Of a stretch of DNA of 64,000 nt, positions 12,701 through 23,330 are shown piece after piece. The stretch is taken from contig CM070562.1 of the NCBI GenBank assembly GCA_036346405.1, positions 106,096,999-106,160,998 on the forward strand, read 5' to 3'. The stretch's first letter is position 1. Each line of letters begins with the position of its first letter. The DNA is from Phyllostachys edulis (Eukaryota; Streptophyta; Magnoliopsida; Poales; Poaceae). The translations under genes and the position numbers were made by a program. Under the pieces are notes generated by a model, which was not told the origin of the DNA, made no database searches, and saw only the letters and a program-made list of their open reading frames with translations.

Positions 12701-14097
12701 TCGATCCCATCTGAACCGATCTGACGACGAAGGCAGCGGCAAGAACCGACGGGAAAAACCGATCCAAGCCGATCTGAGAATTACTAGAACGGGTTGCAAA
12801 ACACATACGAAGCTCTGATACCAATTGTTAGAACTTTAATTCTTGATCTAAACTTTGATGATCAAAACTAACAGAATCTCATATGTGGTAATTGCAACAC
12901 ACAATTCAATCTGTAAATGCGGAAGCGTACCTGATGACGATGCCATTGTTCGTCGTAGGATTGATCTGAAGTAGTAGATGAACGGATGCTCAATCTATCT
13001 AGGGTTTGGTCTTTCCCAGCAAGAGGTAAGCCACAAACTCCAACTACTGATGGGGATAGGTGGTATGGCGAGAGTTACCTCATTTATGAGGACCTCACCC
13101 TTATTTATAGCCTTCGGTTTGGAATCCTATCCCGTCCCATAATTAGAGATAGATTCCAAATAGGTCTCTACACAAATTTAAAATCCAAGTCCATATTTTA
13201 TCCTTAACAGATATTTTGGCTATTAATAATATTAATTGATCACTTTATATATTTGAGTCAACCAAAATAGATAGCTGATATTTATTTAAACTCATGTGAG
13301 TCCACGTAACGGAAATTAAACCAACATATGACAGATGATAACAGGATTTCGGTAAATTTAAAACATATGGGTTTTAGTTGCTTTCTAGCCTCATCAATCT
13401 TAACAAAGGTTCAAATTTACAATATAACTAGGGGTTGTTGGGAATAAGCTAAGCACTTATTTTCCTGTGAAAGTTGCTCCTCTAGTTGGCTACAACCAAG
13501 ACCAGGTACTGCAGGGTTTCCAACTTATGAGTTATGACAATCCGTTTTCCACATACTTGCGAGTTGCGACGTAGCGTAAAATCCTGCTAGACACTATGTC
13601 CCTAAAATATGTGCTGTTAAGTCGCTGCAAACAGACCAAACTCCTGCTAGACACTATGTCCTTAAAATAAACAACCTTAACTTCCCTCTTGATAAACTGG
13701 AGCAATGCCAAGTTCCTGGTTCGACCCGCGCATTCAAGGATTCACCATCAGCACACGCGCCTCCAATTGAGTTCCGAAGGCACGATCTAATGTACCAGAA
13801 TAAATTCAAGATCTGACTGCAAGAGGCAGCCTTAAATTCGCTAAGCTGAATCGATTTACAAGCGAAAACAAGGAAAAGAGGGGCGAGAAAACGAAAATCG
13901 CACCTTGAATTTGGCTTGCTTCAGTATCGGCGCATCGCCGGTCGAGCGCAGGTGCACCACAACTGCAAATTCCGTAGCAACAGCGAACTTAAGAATAGCA
14001 GGAGAAAGAAGGAAGGAAGAATATCGACAGCAAGGCAGAAAACAATATAATCTGTCGGCCAGAGTCGCAAACCTTTCTGATCACCCTCGGCGGCCAT
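6127..14097 (-). CDS. ATG12: Autophagy-related ubiquitin-like protein ATG12, five coding exons, intron 2 occupied by a copia element
   Basis: ATG12 is a ubiquitin-like modifier joined through its C-terminal glycine to ATG5 by ATG7 (E1-like) and ATG10 (E2-like). The conjugate promotes lipidation of ATG8 during autophagosome formation. Coding exons on the minus strand are 14097-14073, 13962-13904, 6746-6678, 6594-6532 and 6186-6127. They total 276 nt, giving 91 residues plus stop, close to plant ATG12 length. The ATG is followed by AAEGDQK; exon 2 encodes VVVHLRSTGDAPILK; exon 3 contains FLRRQLHQD; exon 4 contains VYINSAFSTNPDE; exon 5 ends LVVNYALSTAWG, with the terminal Gly required for conjugation. 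GT donors are present after exons 1 to 4 and AG acceptors before exons 2, 4 and 5. Exon 3 is the exception: conserved codons Ile-Ser-Gly imply a start at 6746, preceded by AT rather than AG. The nearest AG (6741-6740) would shift the frame. Identification is firm; whether this copy is functional is uncertain. Confidence 0.87.
6753..7252 (-). repeat. Copia-A 3' LTR
   Basis: Left copy on the plus strand, 500 bp, identical in structure to 12826-13326. In element orientation it starts TGTTGGTTTAATTTC and ends AAAGTTCTAACA. It contains TATAAATA (minus strand, 7035-7028). Because the element lies in the gene's sense orientation, this LTR points toward ATG12 exons 3 to 5. Confidence 0.95.
7253..7268 (-). 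other. Copia-A polypurine tract
   Basis: In element orientation the purine-rich run AAGTGGGAGAT abuts the 3' LTR start. This is the expected plus-strand priming site. Confidence 0.8.
7690..11675 (-). pseudogene. Copia-A gag-pol, frameshifted
   Basis: Gag lies at about 11675-11200 (LTSANFKEWKENI, then GVMDLDLAL). A zinc knuckle of C-x2-C-x4-H-x4-C type is legible at about 10990-10940 with one base out of frame. The protease site near 10860 reads WLDSV, where DSG would be expected. The integrase catalytic core is at 10434-10024 with the first Asp in HTDICGP and the second in FDRSGGE. Reverse transcriptase spans about 9300-8426, with MDVKTAFLNG and an intact TYVDDILLA catalytic box. RNase H is at 8377-7760 with a SDSDFAGC motif. 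The end of pol (MIADPFTKGL-like) runs on to about 7700 in another frame. At least six frame changes separate these blocks, so the polyprotein is dead. Confidence 0.88.
11676..12811 (-). other. Copia-A leader between primer site and gag
   Basis: About 1.1 kb separate the primer-binding site from gag. The half nearest gag is AT-rich. The part at about 12430-12760 is very GC-rich, with many GGCGGC words and ORFs on both strands (for example 12799-12368 minus) that resemble nothing I know. It may be element leader or a captured GC-rich host segment. Confidence 0.5.
12812..12823 (-). other. Copia-A primer-binding site (initiator Met-tRNA)
   Basis: GCTCTGATACCA on the plus strand reads TGGTATCAGAGC in element orientation, the standard plant primer site complementary to initiator Met-tRNA. 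It lies two bases inside the 5' LTR. Confidence 0.92.
12826..13326 (-). repeat. Copia-A 5' LTR
   Basis: Right copy on the plus strand, 501 bp. Next to its inner edge is the primer-binding site and beyond its outer edge the TATGA duplication. The only clustered difference from the other LTR is a replaced stretch of about 12 bp near 13077-13090. Confidence 0.95.
13102..13109 (-). promoter_or_regulatory. TATA box of the Copia-A 5' LTR
   Basis: TATAAATA on the minus strand, in a GGCTATAAATAAGGG context, is the only clear TATA element in this LTR and is conserved in the other LTR (7028-7035). It would direct element transcription leftward. Confidence 0.6.
13904..14097 (-). CDS. ATG12: ATG12 coding exons 1 and 2
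   Basis: Exon 1 (14097-14073) encodes MAAEGDQK plus the first base of a Val codon and ends at a GT donor (14072-14071). Exon 2 (13962-13904) follows a TTTGCAG acceptor, encodes the first beta-strand region of the ubiquitin-like fold and ends AAG followed by GTGCG. The introns fit the reading frame exactly here. Confidence 0.85.
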
Positions 14098-15117
14098 CGG
14101 TACTAGGAACTAGGAAGGCGGAGGAAGACCAGGGCTCGGCAAGGTGTGTCTTGGGCGATACAATCCTGAAATCGCAAGAAACGGAAATAATCCATTAACT
14201 GATACGTGCAAATTGCAAAGAAAAACTGCAAGGTGTCTTGGCCCATGAGGAGTCAATCAGTAAGTAATCCATTTGGAATTACGAGCCTAAGGCGTTCGAA
14301 GGTTGGGACTCCGCGGAACTGCTGCGTGCGAAGCGGGCGGCTTAGGCCCACCGTGGCCTGTGTCGACGCGGCCTATGTTGCTGGCGCGTGCTTCGCTGTG
14401 GAATGTGGGCGGTGGCTACATTCACGGCCGGGTGGTGCATGCCGGAACAGCAGGATGCCGCGGCGGTGAGGTGGGGGATGCCACGCGATATGCTCCGTTT
14501 GGTCCAGAGTTATACTCCGTTCTAGTACTACTATTGATTGGATGCTATTGGAGTCTTTCAGCTAATTGGAGCACACCACTTACGGGGCTGACAACTACGC
14601 AGGTATTCATTACCTGATCGAGCGGCTCAGCCACTGACCTGATGATACCCCTGTATCCAGACCCAATGCTGTTATATTGCGACGTTAGTTAGGCACCTGA
14701 CACGAGAAATGCTGCGCGAGCTGCGACATTTCTGAACACACAGAACCAGGCAATACATCCTTGCAGAGGATGTACGATGTATGGCATTAGAAGCCATCAA
14801 CACCGTCAGATAAAAAACAGAAGCCGAGGTCAATAGCTACAATGTTTCTTTGGCACAACAAAACTAATATTTAATTGCTGCTACAATCCCATTACGAGTA
14901 ATGTTCATGCACTCACAAAGCATTGCTCACACTGTGAATCTCTATTGTAATACTGAGGATCTGGATCTTAAAATGCAGTAAGAACCTACACGAGACACGA
15001 CTACACCGACCTCCTACTATGATTTTTTAAGTAGTAGTAGTACGACATGCTGCTCCTATAACGTTGTAGGCTCCAGCTTTCTTATCCCGAGATGTCAATG
15101 CCTTCGTCGAGACACTA
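14098..15117 (-). other. ATG12 leader and upstream region
   Basis: On the minus strand a CTTGCGATTTCAG followed by GATTG at 14168-14161 looks like a 3' splice site, so 14165-14098 may be the last leader exon and the transcript may start farther up. A GC-rich block with ggcccacc (about 14344-14354), resembling plant GGCCCA promoter elements, lies at 14290-14480. 14500-15117 has no recognisable coding region. Confidence 0.4.
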
Positions 15118-15280
15118 AGGGTCTATTTAGTTGGCGACCTGAGTGACAGAAGTCTGGATGTGCCTGAGAGGAATGAAAACTTCTCCTGATTTTTGTCTCG
15201 CTAGGCATGCCTGAAGATTTGTTGTTTGGTTGGAGACCCGAGTCTGAGCAAAAACGTAGAAGTAAAAAAGTACGCTTTGT

Positions 15281-15428
15281 TTTTTAGATAATAGAAGAGT
15301 AAAAACTCTCCCGGCCTCTGCATCAAAGATGCACACAGCCTAATTTATTAAAAATATTAAGGCACCAAAGTAGCCACACTGTTAAAATTGACATAAGCCT
15401 TACAAGCAAATCTTGACTGAATGTAAAC
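15281..15428 (-). other. LINE 3' UTR and A tail
   Basis: Between the ORF2 stop and the target duplication lies a short 3' UTR with a gcatctttgatgcagaggcc inverted element, then a brief A run. This is the region recognised by L1-type reverse transcriptases in cis. Confidence 0.65.
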
Positions 15429-18400
15429 TCAATCATTACAAATTCTTTGACTAAACCGCCACCCATGAGCATATAAAATTTGCTTCGCCATAACCTCCAG
15501 ACGGTTGCTTCCATCCAGCATGGCTTTCTGTCGGTCCGGTTTCTGCAGATTTGCCCAAGCCCTCAGCCAGTGTCCAGTCAAAAGGATAACCTGTAAAGGA
15601 TTAGTAACAATCTGTCTATTAAAAACGGCATCATTCCGGCATAACCAGATAGACCAACATAAGGCACTAGCTCCCACTAGGAGTTGTGTCTTTAAAATTG
15701 TCGGAATGCCAGCTAACCAATTCCCGAACATATTCGCTATGCTCCTAGGGGGGATAAATTAAACGCACAACAGACAACCCACCAATTGAGTCGCGCAAAA
15801 GTGCAATCAATAAAAAGATGCTGAATTGTTTCTTCTTTAATACAGAAACAACACTACTTGCTTCCCCTCCAATTTCTTTTAAGTAGGTTATCTTTAGGTA
15901 GAACAACCCCTCTTTTGAGATACCAAAGGAAAATTTGTACTTTTAAGGGTATTTTAATTAGCCAAAATAAATTCCTAATAGGGACTTGATTATTGTTAAT
16001 TAAAGCCCCATAGAACGAATTGACCGTAAACAGGCTAGATTTATTTAAATTCCATCTAAAGGTATCCTTTTGAGAGCTTAATCAGAATTAGCAATTCTCA
16101 AAATTAGGTCATTCCAAGCATGTAACTTGGGACCAATAATAGGTCTACTGGAAGATATATTTAAAGGTGTCAATCTCATAATATTTTCCACAAGATCCTT
16201 TTTTCTCCTTACCACATTATAAAGAATAGGGTATTGATTTTTCAACGGAGAATCACCTAGCCAAATATCTTCCCAAAACCTAGTTTGCCTTCCATTATGA
16301 ACCCGAAGGACCCAAACCAAGAAATTGATCTTTAATTTTCATGAGCCCCGACCAAAAATGAGAAGTCCCAGCCTTATTAACCACCTGTGAAAGACTTTTG
16401 TCCCCAAGTACTTCCTTTTTAGCAACGATTGCGGACACCTTCTTCATTTAGCGCTTTAAATAACCATTTCCCAAGAAGACTTTTATTTTTTATGCCTAAG
16501 TTTGAAACACCTAGACCACCATGCTCTTTGGGTGAACACACTACACTCCATTTGGCAAGTCTGTATTTACGTTTATGATTGTCACTCTGCCAGTAGAATC
16601 TAGAACGATAAAAATCTAGTCTCTTGAGGACTTGTCTAGGTACTTGAAAAAAAGAAAACATAAACATAGGCAGGCTGCTTAGTACCGAGTTAATGAGTAC
16701 TAACCGTCCCCCCACAGACATATTTTTTCCTTTCCAACTACTAAGCTTCTTCTCAATTCTATCCTCTACCCCTTTCCAATCTATATTCCTTAACTTTTAA
16801 AGTGAATAGGAATGCCCAAGTACCTAAAAGGGAAAGCTCCCACTTCACAACCAAATAAATGCGTAAACCGAGGTTCAAGAATTTTGGCAAAGACCAAACA
16901 AAAAATCTCACTCTTATGAAAATTAATCTTTAAACCCGATAATTGTTCAAAGACACAAAGAATAAGCTTCAGATTTTTAGCTTGTTCCATATCATTATTC
17001 AAAAAGAGGATCGTGTCGTCAGCATACTGTAAAATTGACAAACCATCATCAATCAAATGAGGAACTATGCCTGTTAAAAGGCCTGCATCCTTAGCTCGAG
17101 AAATAAGAATGGCAAGCATGTCCCATACTATGTTAAAAAGAATGGGAGACATAGGATCCCCTTGCCTAAGACCTTTCTGAGTTTGAAAAAAGGATCCAAT
17201 ATCATCATTAACTTTTATTCCAACACTCCCACCCTTAACTACACTTTCCACCCAGGAACACCACTTATCAGAGAAACCTTTCATTCTTAAGGTTTGAATT
17301 AAAAACGGCCATTTAACCTTGTCATAAGCTTTCTCAAAATCTATCTTGAAAACTATTCCATCTAAATTCTTTTTATGCATTTCATGAATTGTTTCGTGAA
17401 GAATAACAACTCCATCAAGAATAAACCTCCCCTACATAAAAGCCAACTGGGAAGGTCTAACCACCTTTTGAGCTACCCCCATAAGTCTATTAGTAATAAC
17501 TTTAGTAAAATTTTTAAAGCTAACATTTAAAAGGCAAATCGACCTATACTGTTGTATTTGCTTAGCGTCCGCTTTTTTGGGAAGCAATGTAATGATTCCA
17601 AAATTCAAGCTATAAAGCTGAAGTGAACACTTATGAAAATCCTGGAACATCGCTAACAAGTCATATTTAATGATATCCCAAAACACCTGGTAGAACTCGG
17701 CAGGAAAGCCGTCTGGCCCAGGTGCTTTGTTATGATCCAATTGAAAAATAGCATCCTTCACCTCTTTTTCGTGAACGCTTCTGTAAGGAAATTATTATCC
17801 ACCTCAGAAACTTGAGGTATGTCATTCACAACAAGATCAACCAAAGAAATAAGATTATTTTCTAAGGTCCAAACAAAACTTTATAATAATTAGTGATATA
17901 CGCTTTTAATCGTACATCACCCCTAATTATTCCTTCCTCCCTGCTCGAGCCGGAAAATTCTTTGACGCCTATGTTTCCCATTCGCAATCAAATGATAATA
18001 ACGCTGTATTTCTATCCCTCCAAAAGAAATTTTGCTTTGGACCTCTCGATACCACTTAATTTCTTCTTCTCTCGAGAAATGTGCTAAACGCCATTGGCAA
18101 CCCTTTTAAGATTAAGATCTGATCAGACAACCTCACAATCTCAGATTTTTTTATCAAGCTCTTTAATAAGAAAATTAAGCTCTATATTTTCTTTTTTATA
18201 TGACCCACTAATATTTTTTGCCCAACCACGAAGAAAACTTCGAGAGATCTAACCTTACATTGCCAAATTTGTAAGGCGGAATGACATCTAGTATCTTTTT
18301 TCCACACATCACCACCAACTCTCTCAACCCTCCCTACACAACCAAATTTAATTCAAATTTAAATAACGGTTGTCTTCCTCTAAATGAAGCCGCTATGATT

Positions 18401-19075
18401 TAAGAGCAAGGGTGTATGATCGATAAAGATCTTTCAAGGGCATTTACAAAGGACCAAAGGAAATTTAGCCTCCCAATCAGACTCATTAAGACTCTATCCA
18501 ACTTTTCAAAGGTTGGATTAGCTAAAGAGTTGGCCTGTAAATTGCGATTCCGATAAAGCTATTTCTCTTAATCGCAAATTATTAATCACAAGATTAAACA
18601 AGAAAGGCCACCTAAACTCAAAATTATTATTATTTTTTCATAAGAATGTCGATGATATTAAAATCACCCCAATTAAAATAGGTAGCGATTCTTTCCTCTG
18701 AGGCATGAACAAGTTCGAAAGGAATTTATCTTTGAACGGGTTTGAGCCGCACCATAAACCGCCACTAGAACCCATTGAAATCATCCTCTCTATTTTTAAG
18801 ATGAAACTTAACATAAAAATCACCAACATCAATCGAGCTAATATCGAAAACCCGCGATATCCACCCTAAAAGGATACCCCCGATCGACCATGAGGAGGAG
18901 AACAATGCCACAAAAATTATTCCCACCACGAGATGGTTAAGACAAGCCACAAGAAAATCCTTTTTACCGCTTCTAAAATGGCCACAAATTCTAAATGTTG
19001 TTCTTTAACCGATCACGATATAACGATGTTTAGCCAAGTCTCCCAGACCTCTGCTATTCCAAAAAGGCCTTTCAT
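15429..19075 (-). pseudogene. LINE ORF2: endonuclease and reverse transcriptase, interrupted
   Basis: ORF2 starts near the ATG at 19075-19073. One base out of frame, FWNSRGLGDLAKHRYI marks the start of the apurinic-type endonuclease. Reverse transcriptase covers 17761-16790: HNKAPGPDGFPAEFYQ, then KIDFEKAYDKVKW, GLRQGDPMSP and the catalytic LQYADDTILF. Downstream, 16721-16078 has the LPMFMFSFFQVP and HGGLGV segments and a zf-RVT-like region (RFWEDIWLGD). The C-terminus at 15731-15429 has a CWSIWLCRNDAVF segment. Several stops and shifts, mainly in the endonuclease at 17762-18950, make it inactive. Confidence 0.88.
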
Positions 19076-19463
19076 TTTAACTTTAATTTAACCGGCCTAT
19101 TTTGAAAATTCTTCTTTTCGACTTCTTTTTATAGGTCACTAATGTAAAATTAGAATGATCATCCTCCAAATTACCCTCTAAATCATTGCAGTAAGGATTG
19201 AAGGCAGATAAATCATTGCAATCAAGATTTTCATCCTCTATGAATTCTTCTTCTACAGTTTCTTTGTTTTTTAATCTACGTAGTTCAATATTCTTAAGAT
19301 TGTTAATTGAACTACCAATCTCGGTACTGTCAACACCTAGGGAAATGCCAAGTCTAGCTATTTTTTTAGCTATTTGCTCATCAGAAAAAGACAAAAATGA
19401 AATATTATTTCCTGACTTACTTGTATTGCTTGAATAAATTTCTAGGTTGCGCACTTTCGCACG

Positions 19464-22400
19464 TCATATAGCCTTTTGGACCAAGTCACCATCACCAGAC
19501 TGCTGCTTCTTAATACGCTCACTTTGCCGAGGCTCCACCGTCTCCTCCTTATATATCACTGGTGACCGAAAATCCCCATCAGATTTGGAAGAACTAAAGC
19601 CCAGCTTGCATTTCTTGCCCGATCCTGCATCCATCGAATGTTGACCGACGGAAACCTGAGCAAAATTGCGTTCAAACTGTCCAACATTGTCAATAACATT
19701 GGTCTTGTCTGCACGAGGTTTTTCTGCACTGCCTCGACTAGCTAGCGAAGCAAGAGAATCACTGACAACACCCCTGATCTTCGTCGCCTCCAAGGCCCTC
19801 TCCTGCGACCAAACTTCAGCCGGATCCAACATCATCGGCAAGGCCTGCAGAGACAATGACGCCTCCGAGTCCTGTGAAGCATCAACCGAGAGCCCCTTAT
19901 TCTGTGTCGAAGCAGCACCCAGCATTGCCAAAGATCGCTGTTGGTGCAACACAGTATCCGTAGCCGCCTCCAAAGATTGATGCAAATCAAAATCACCTAA
20001 CTCTGTAACCACAACCAATTCCTTACCTTCCTCCTGGACAGGCGGGCGCACTGTTGAGTCATCTGAGATAAGGGACTGCCCAGACTTAGTGCCCACAAAT
20101 GTCACACCTCTAACAATTGAATCCCCCACCAGTGGTTTTTTTTACCATCTCAGTATCACTGTCCTCATCCATCTTGGCTATCAATCCAGATGAATAAGCA
20201 AGATGCTTCCCTGTGATGCCTGTTTTTTGAACCGCCATTGGTTGAATCATCTCCAAAACTTCCTCTGATAAGCCAACTTGGGACTTAACCACGAGCATCT
20301 CGCACTAGTCAAGTAATGTAAATGATGGTCGGCTTATCGGGAACACCAAATGATCGGCTTACAACAAGCGCTGACTTAACAGGGTTTAAATCTGTCTTGT
20401 TAAGTACTGTCACAGCAGCAGTAAGGTCTCTCTTAACATAATCAACTGATCTAAGCAAAGCACCATCTTTTGCCATAGGACAAACAACAAGATTTCATTG
20501 GACTCTACCACCGATCTGCATAACGCTTTTCGACGGCCAAACTTCGTGAGACCATTCTTTCTGTCACCAAGATTCATATCCTTCCGTCACCACAGAACCC
20601 ATAAGACATCCGGTTTAAACTCCCAAAGAAATCCCTTATAATTTGAAGTAGACTGACCCTTGCTGACCTCTGAAGTTTTTGGTTGTGTATTGGCCAAATT
20701 ATTCTTCGGTCTCTTAGAATCTCTGTCTTCCATTCCAACATCTTTGTCCCTGTTTGATTTGTCTCCTCCCTCATGATTCTCATTCTGATCAACAACATCG
20801 TCACTAGCCTCCACCGCAACATCTTCAATTTTGAAAATAATGTCATAAACATTTTCACCCACGACAACCTCAACACTAGAAGGGATGGCATCAATATCCA
20901 GAACCCCCACCAGCATACGAACCACATCACTTCTTCGAACCTTTTCCATATCCACCCGCAAAGCTATACCGACAATTGATCCCACAGCACAAAGACTCAA
21001 AAAATCACGGACTTCCAATGGCACTCCTAATACCTGAACCCACACCTTCTGGAGTTGGTACTTAGGTTTAGGCCCCAAATTCCATTCCTCAAATTGTAAC
21101 ACCACTTTATGCTCCTTAACATGGACATCGCCAATAGCCACCATACGAAGCATATCAAGCCTATTGGGAAAATGAACCAAGTACTCATTTTCCCCCTGAA
21201 ACTCCACCTGAGGCTGCCAATTAACTGGATTTATTCTTTTCAGCTCTGCAATAAGCAATTCTTCAGCCATTGGGGGCCCCGATAATCCGAACAATTCCTG
21301 TCTTATTATTAACTTTCTTCAATTTCTTTGTCCCAGATGTTGGGATGTGGTAAAATCCCAGGCCATCAGCACCGAAACCACACAAACTTGCAATAGGCCT
21401 CGGTATCAGCGTCAAAGGACATTTATTCGCCAAATGATTAGTGTCCTCACAGATATCACACATCAACATAACGTTGCAATTCGCACTGCTATGTCCTACC
21501 CCTTTGCATCGAAAAGCAAACTGTGTTAAGAGAAGCACCAGCAGGATCAAGTATTGACCGTCGGAGAGACAAACCGCCCACGACCACGACCTCTGTTACC
21601 TTCTCCGAATCTCCCACGCCCCTTGTTGGCTTCTCCGAACCTCCCTCGGACATTGCTAAACATCCGAGCCGAGTTACTAGTGCCAAACCCAACCACCGGA
21701 AAACCACCCTGTCCGCCAAAAGCCCCTCCAGGCCCAGCAGTTTGACCATTAGCACCACCGTGGACAGAGAATTGCCCTGATCCTCCGAAACCTTGATGTC
21801 CACTGCCAAGACCAAACCCTTTGCTGTTTTGAATCTGCCCACCTACAAACCCAATCTATCACGTTCTCGAAATTGATCGAACCAACTCCAAAGCAGAGTC
21901 CAAATGATTTAAATATTACTATCCAAAAGACCATCCATCCCACCAATGGCTTGGATCTTCTCACCGTTAATGCTAGCACCGGACCGCCCTCTTCCAGAAC
22001 CATCTCCTCTGCTAGCTCCGGCTGCTAGTCCACCAAGGTTTCCCGCGGCCAGGATCTTGCCACCGCTGCCAACATTCCCATGACGACCACCTACGCGCCT
22101 GTGACTGGCCATCCCGCTTGGTTGACAAAGCACTTCAACAAAGGATCGCCGTTCTCCAGAACCTGCCCAGCCGCCAGAAGAAACTAACCGAGATGTATGC
22201 CCTGCTTTTTCCCAGTTTTGGCCAAACAGTCTTCGGAGCCAAGGCAAACCACGTCTGCCAGAGCAATCTGAATTGATTACCTTCCCATCGCTAGATGGGC
22301 CCGGCCCATAGATGACCGGCGCTGATTTTGACTGTATGGCCTTCAGCTCCGGAAATTCAGCTGAGACATCTGAATTCGAAATTTGATTGTGCGGCAAAAC

Positions 22401-22865
22401 AGGCAAAATATCCGGAGCTTGGGATCTGCCATGTAGCCGGGAAGAGTGCGATCGCCAAGCTCTGTCCATGGCGTCTCCAACTGTTAATGGCGGAGATAAC
22501 CTAGGAGGAGGCAAAGGTCCCTTCCAAGAATGAGCACCCTTAGCACCCTGCTTAGCACTGCCCAGAGATAACCCCATCTTACGCAGTTCCACTGGCGAGT
22601 AACCCGCAGCAATGGCCTCTCCAAAAGCTAACTCATCTCCAGCCTTTGATGACGATCCATGATCAAAGTCCCCCAATCCTCCAACCTGCAAAGCACTAGG
22701 ATAGGAAGAAGATCGAACTCCGTTACCTTGAAGACTGCTCAAAGCTTCTGGCGGTCTTTTGCACACTTTCTCCTCATCGGCCACCTCCGCCAAGATGAGA
22801 TCTTCCTCTTCGGAAGAATCACCGTCTTTCAGCTGCCAGAACCTAGACCCAATCGCAGCACTCAC
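19464..22865 (-). pseudogene. LINE ORF1, interrupted
   Basis: The N-terminal part at 22865-21909 (318 codons, start MSAAIGSRFWQLKD) is acidic, then Gly/Ser rich. After frame changes, 21550-21263 carries cysteine-rich knuckles (RCKGVGHSSANC, then CDICEDTNHLANKC) followed by a GFGADGLGFYHIP segment, a pairing seen in plant LINE ORF1 proteins. 21294-20587 contains a globular region (LLIAELKRINPVNW to EFQGENEYLVHF) resembling the DUF4283-type nucleic-acid-binding domain. 20129-19464 is a low-complexity hydrophilic linker. ORF1 packages element RNA. Frameshifts between the blocks show decay. Confidence 0.75.
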
Positions 22866-23081
22866 TACTCAATGAACCCGCGAAAAAGGAATAAAAACCT
22901 CTTCCGATGCAACAACACTTCTGACGCAGTCATCCCCAACCTCCAAAGCCCCAGACATCTGATCTAGTCGTCCCTAGTCACTATACATGCATGCTTGCTT
23001 TGTAAAGTACGCTTTGTGAACAAGAAAGTCTGAAAATGTACAACAAAGAATGTCACTTATGTTCGTGTGTTGTTGTCTGAA

Positions 23082-23288
23082 GCTCCGACGTCCGTTTTTT
23101 TGTCGCAGGAGCCAGGCTAACGAATTGCCAGAGAGGATCAGGCCAGGCAGGCTCCGGTCTCCGTTTTTTGCCGCATGAGCAAGGCTAACGAATTGCTGGA
23201 GAGGATCAGGCCAGGAAGGCTCCGGTGTCGGTTTTTTTGCCGCATAAGCTAGGCTAACGAATTGTCGGAGAGGATCAGGCCAGGCAAG
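23082..23288. repeat. Three-copy tandem repeat, period 68-69 bp
   Basis: Units start at 23082, 23151 and 23219. Each runs gctccg, a T run, gccgca, then gaggctaacgaattg and gagaggatcaggccagg. Copies are about 85-90 percent identical. The array lies just inside the right end of the hAT-like element. Confidence 0.9.
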
Positions 23289-23330
23289 GATTAGATGCTT
23301 CAGGGCACAAACCAAACAGGTTTCTAATGC

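Larger units (their letters stand above)
6753..13326 (-). mobile_element. Copia-A: complete Ty1/copia retrotransposon in ATG12 intron 2
   Basis: The 6574-bp element has two LTRs of about 500 bp (6753-7252 and 12826-13326) with TG...CA type ends, flanked by the 5-bp target duplication TATGA (6748-6752 and 13327-13331). Element genes run on the minus strand in the order gag, protease, integrase, reverse transcriptase, RNase H, which defines Ty1/copia. The LTRs differ at roughly 15-20 positions by eye, so the insertion is fairly recent but not new. The coding region is split into many frames, so it should not transpose on its own. Confidence 0.95.
15281..23003 (-). mobile_element. Full-length L1-type LINE
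   Basis: The 7.7-kb element is flanked by a 14-bp target duplication AAAGTACGCTTTGT (15267-15280 and 23004-23017). It ends on the minus strand in a short A tail (T run at 15281-15285). It encodes an ORF1 with zinc knuckles and an ORF2 with endonuclease, reverse transcriptase and C-terminal region, the plant L1 layout. Both ORFs are interrupted. Confidence 0.93.
15118..23330. mobile_element. hAT-like nonautonomous element carrying the LINE
   Basis: Left end ctaagggtctatttagttgg near 15115 and, reverse-complemented, right end attagaaacctgtttggttt near 23331 are imperfect inverted repeats of the type seen in grass hAT-like elements. Without the LINE the unit would be about 0.5 kb. A clean 8-bp target duplication was not found, so both class and exact ends are tentative. 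Confidence 0.4.

Noticed and set aside
12368..12824. Several long ORFs on both strands
   Set aside because: All lie in the GC-rich leader of Copia-A, where GC content keeps frames open by chance.
14206..14617. Two plus-strand ORFs upstream of ATG12
   Set aside because: They overlap the GC-rich promoter/leader of ATG12 on the opposite strand and have no recognisable domain.
19447..21780. Plus-strand ORFs opposite LINE ORF1
   Set aside because: They are antisense shadows of the LINE reading frames.
23082..23288. CRISPR-like array
   Set aside because: Repeats are contiguous with no unique spacers, in a plant nuclear context; it is a tandem repeat.
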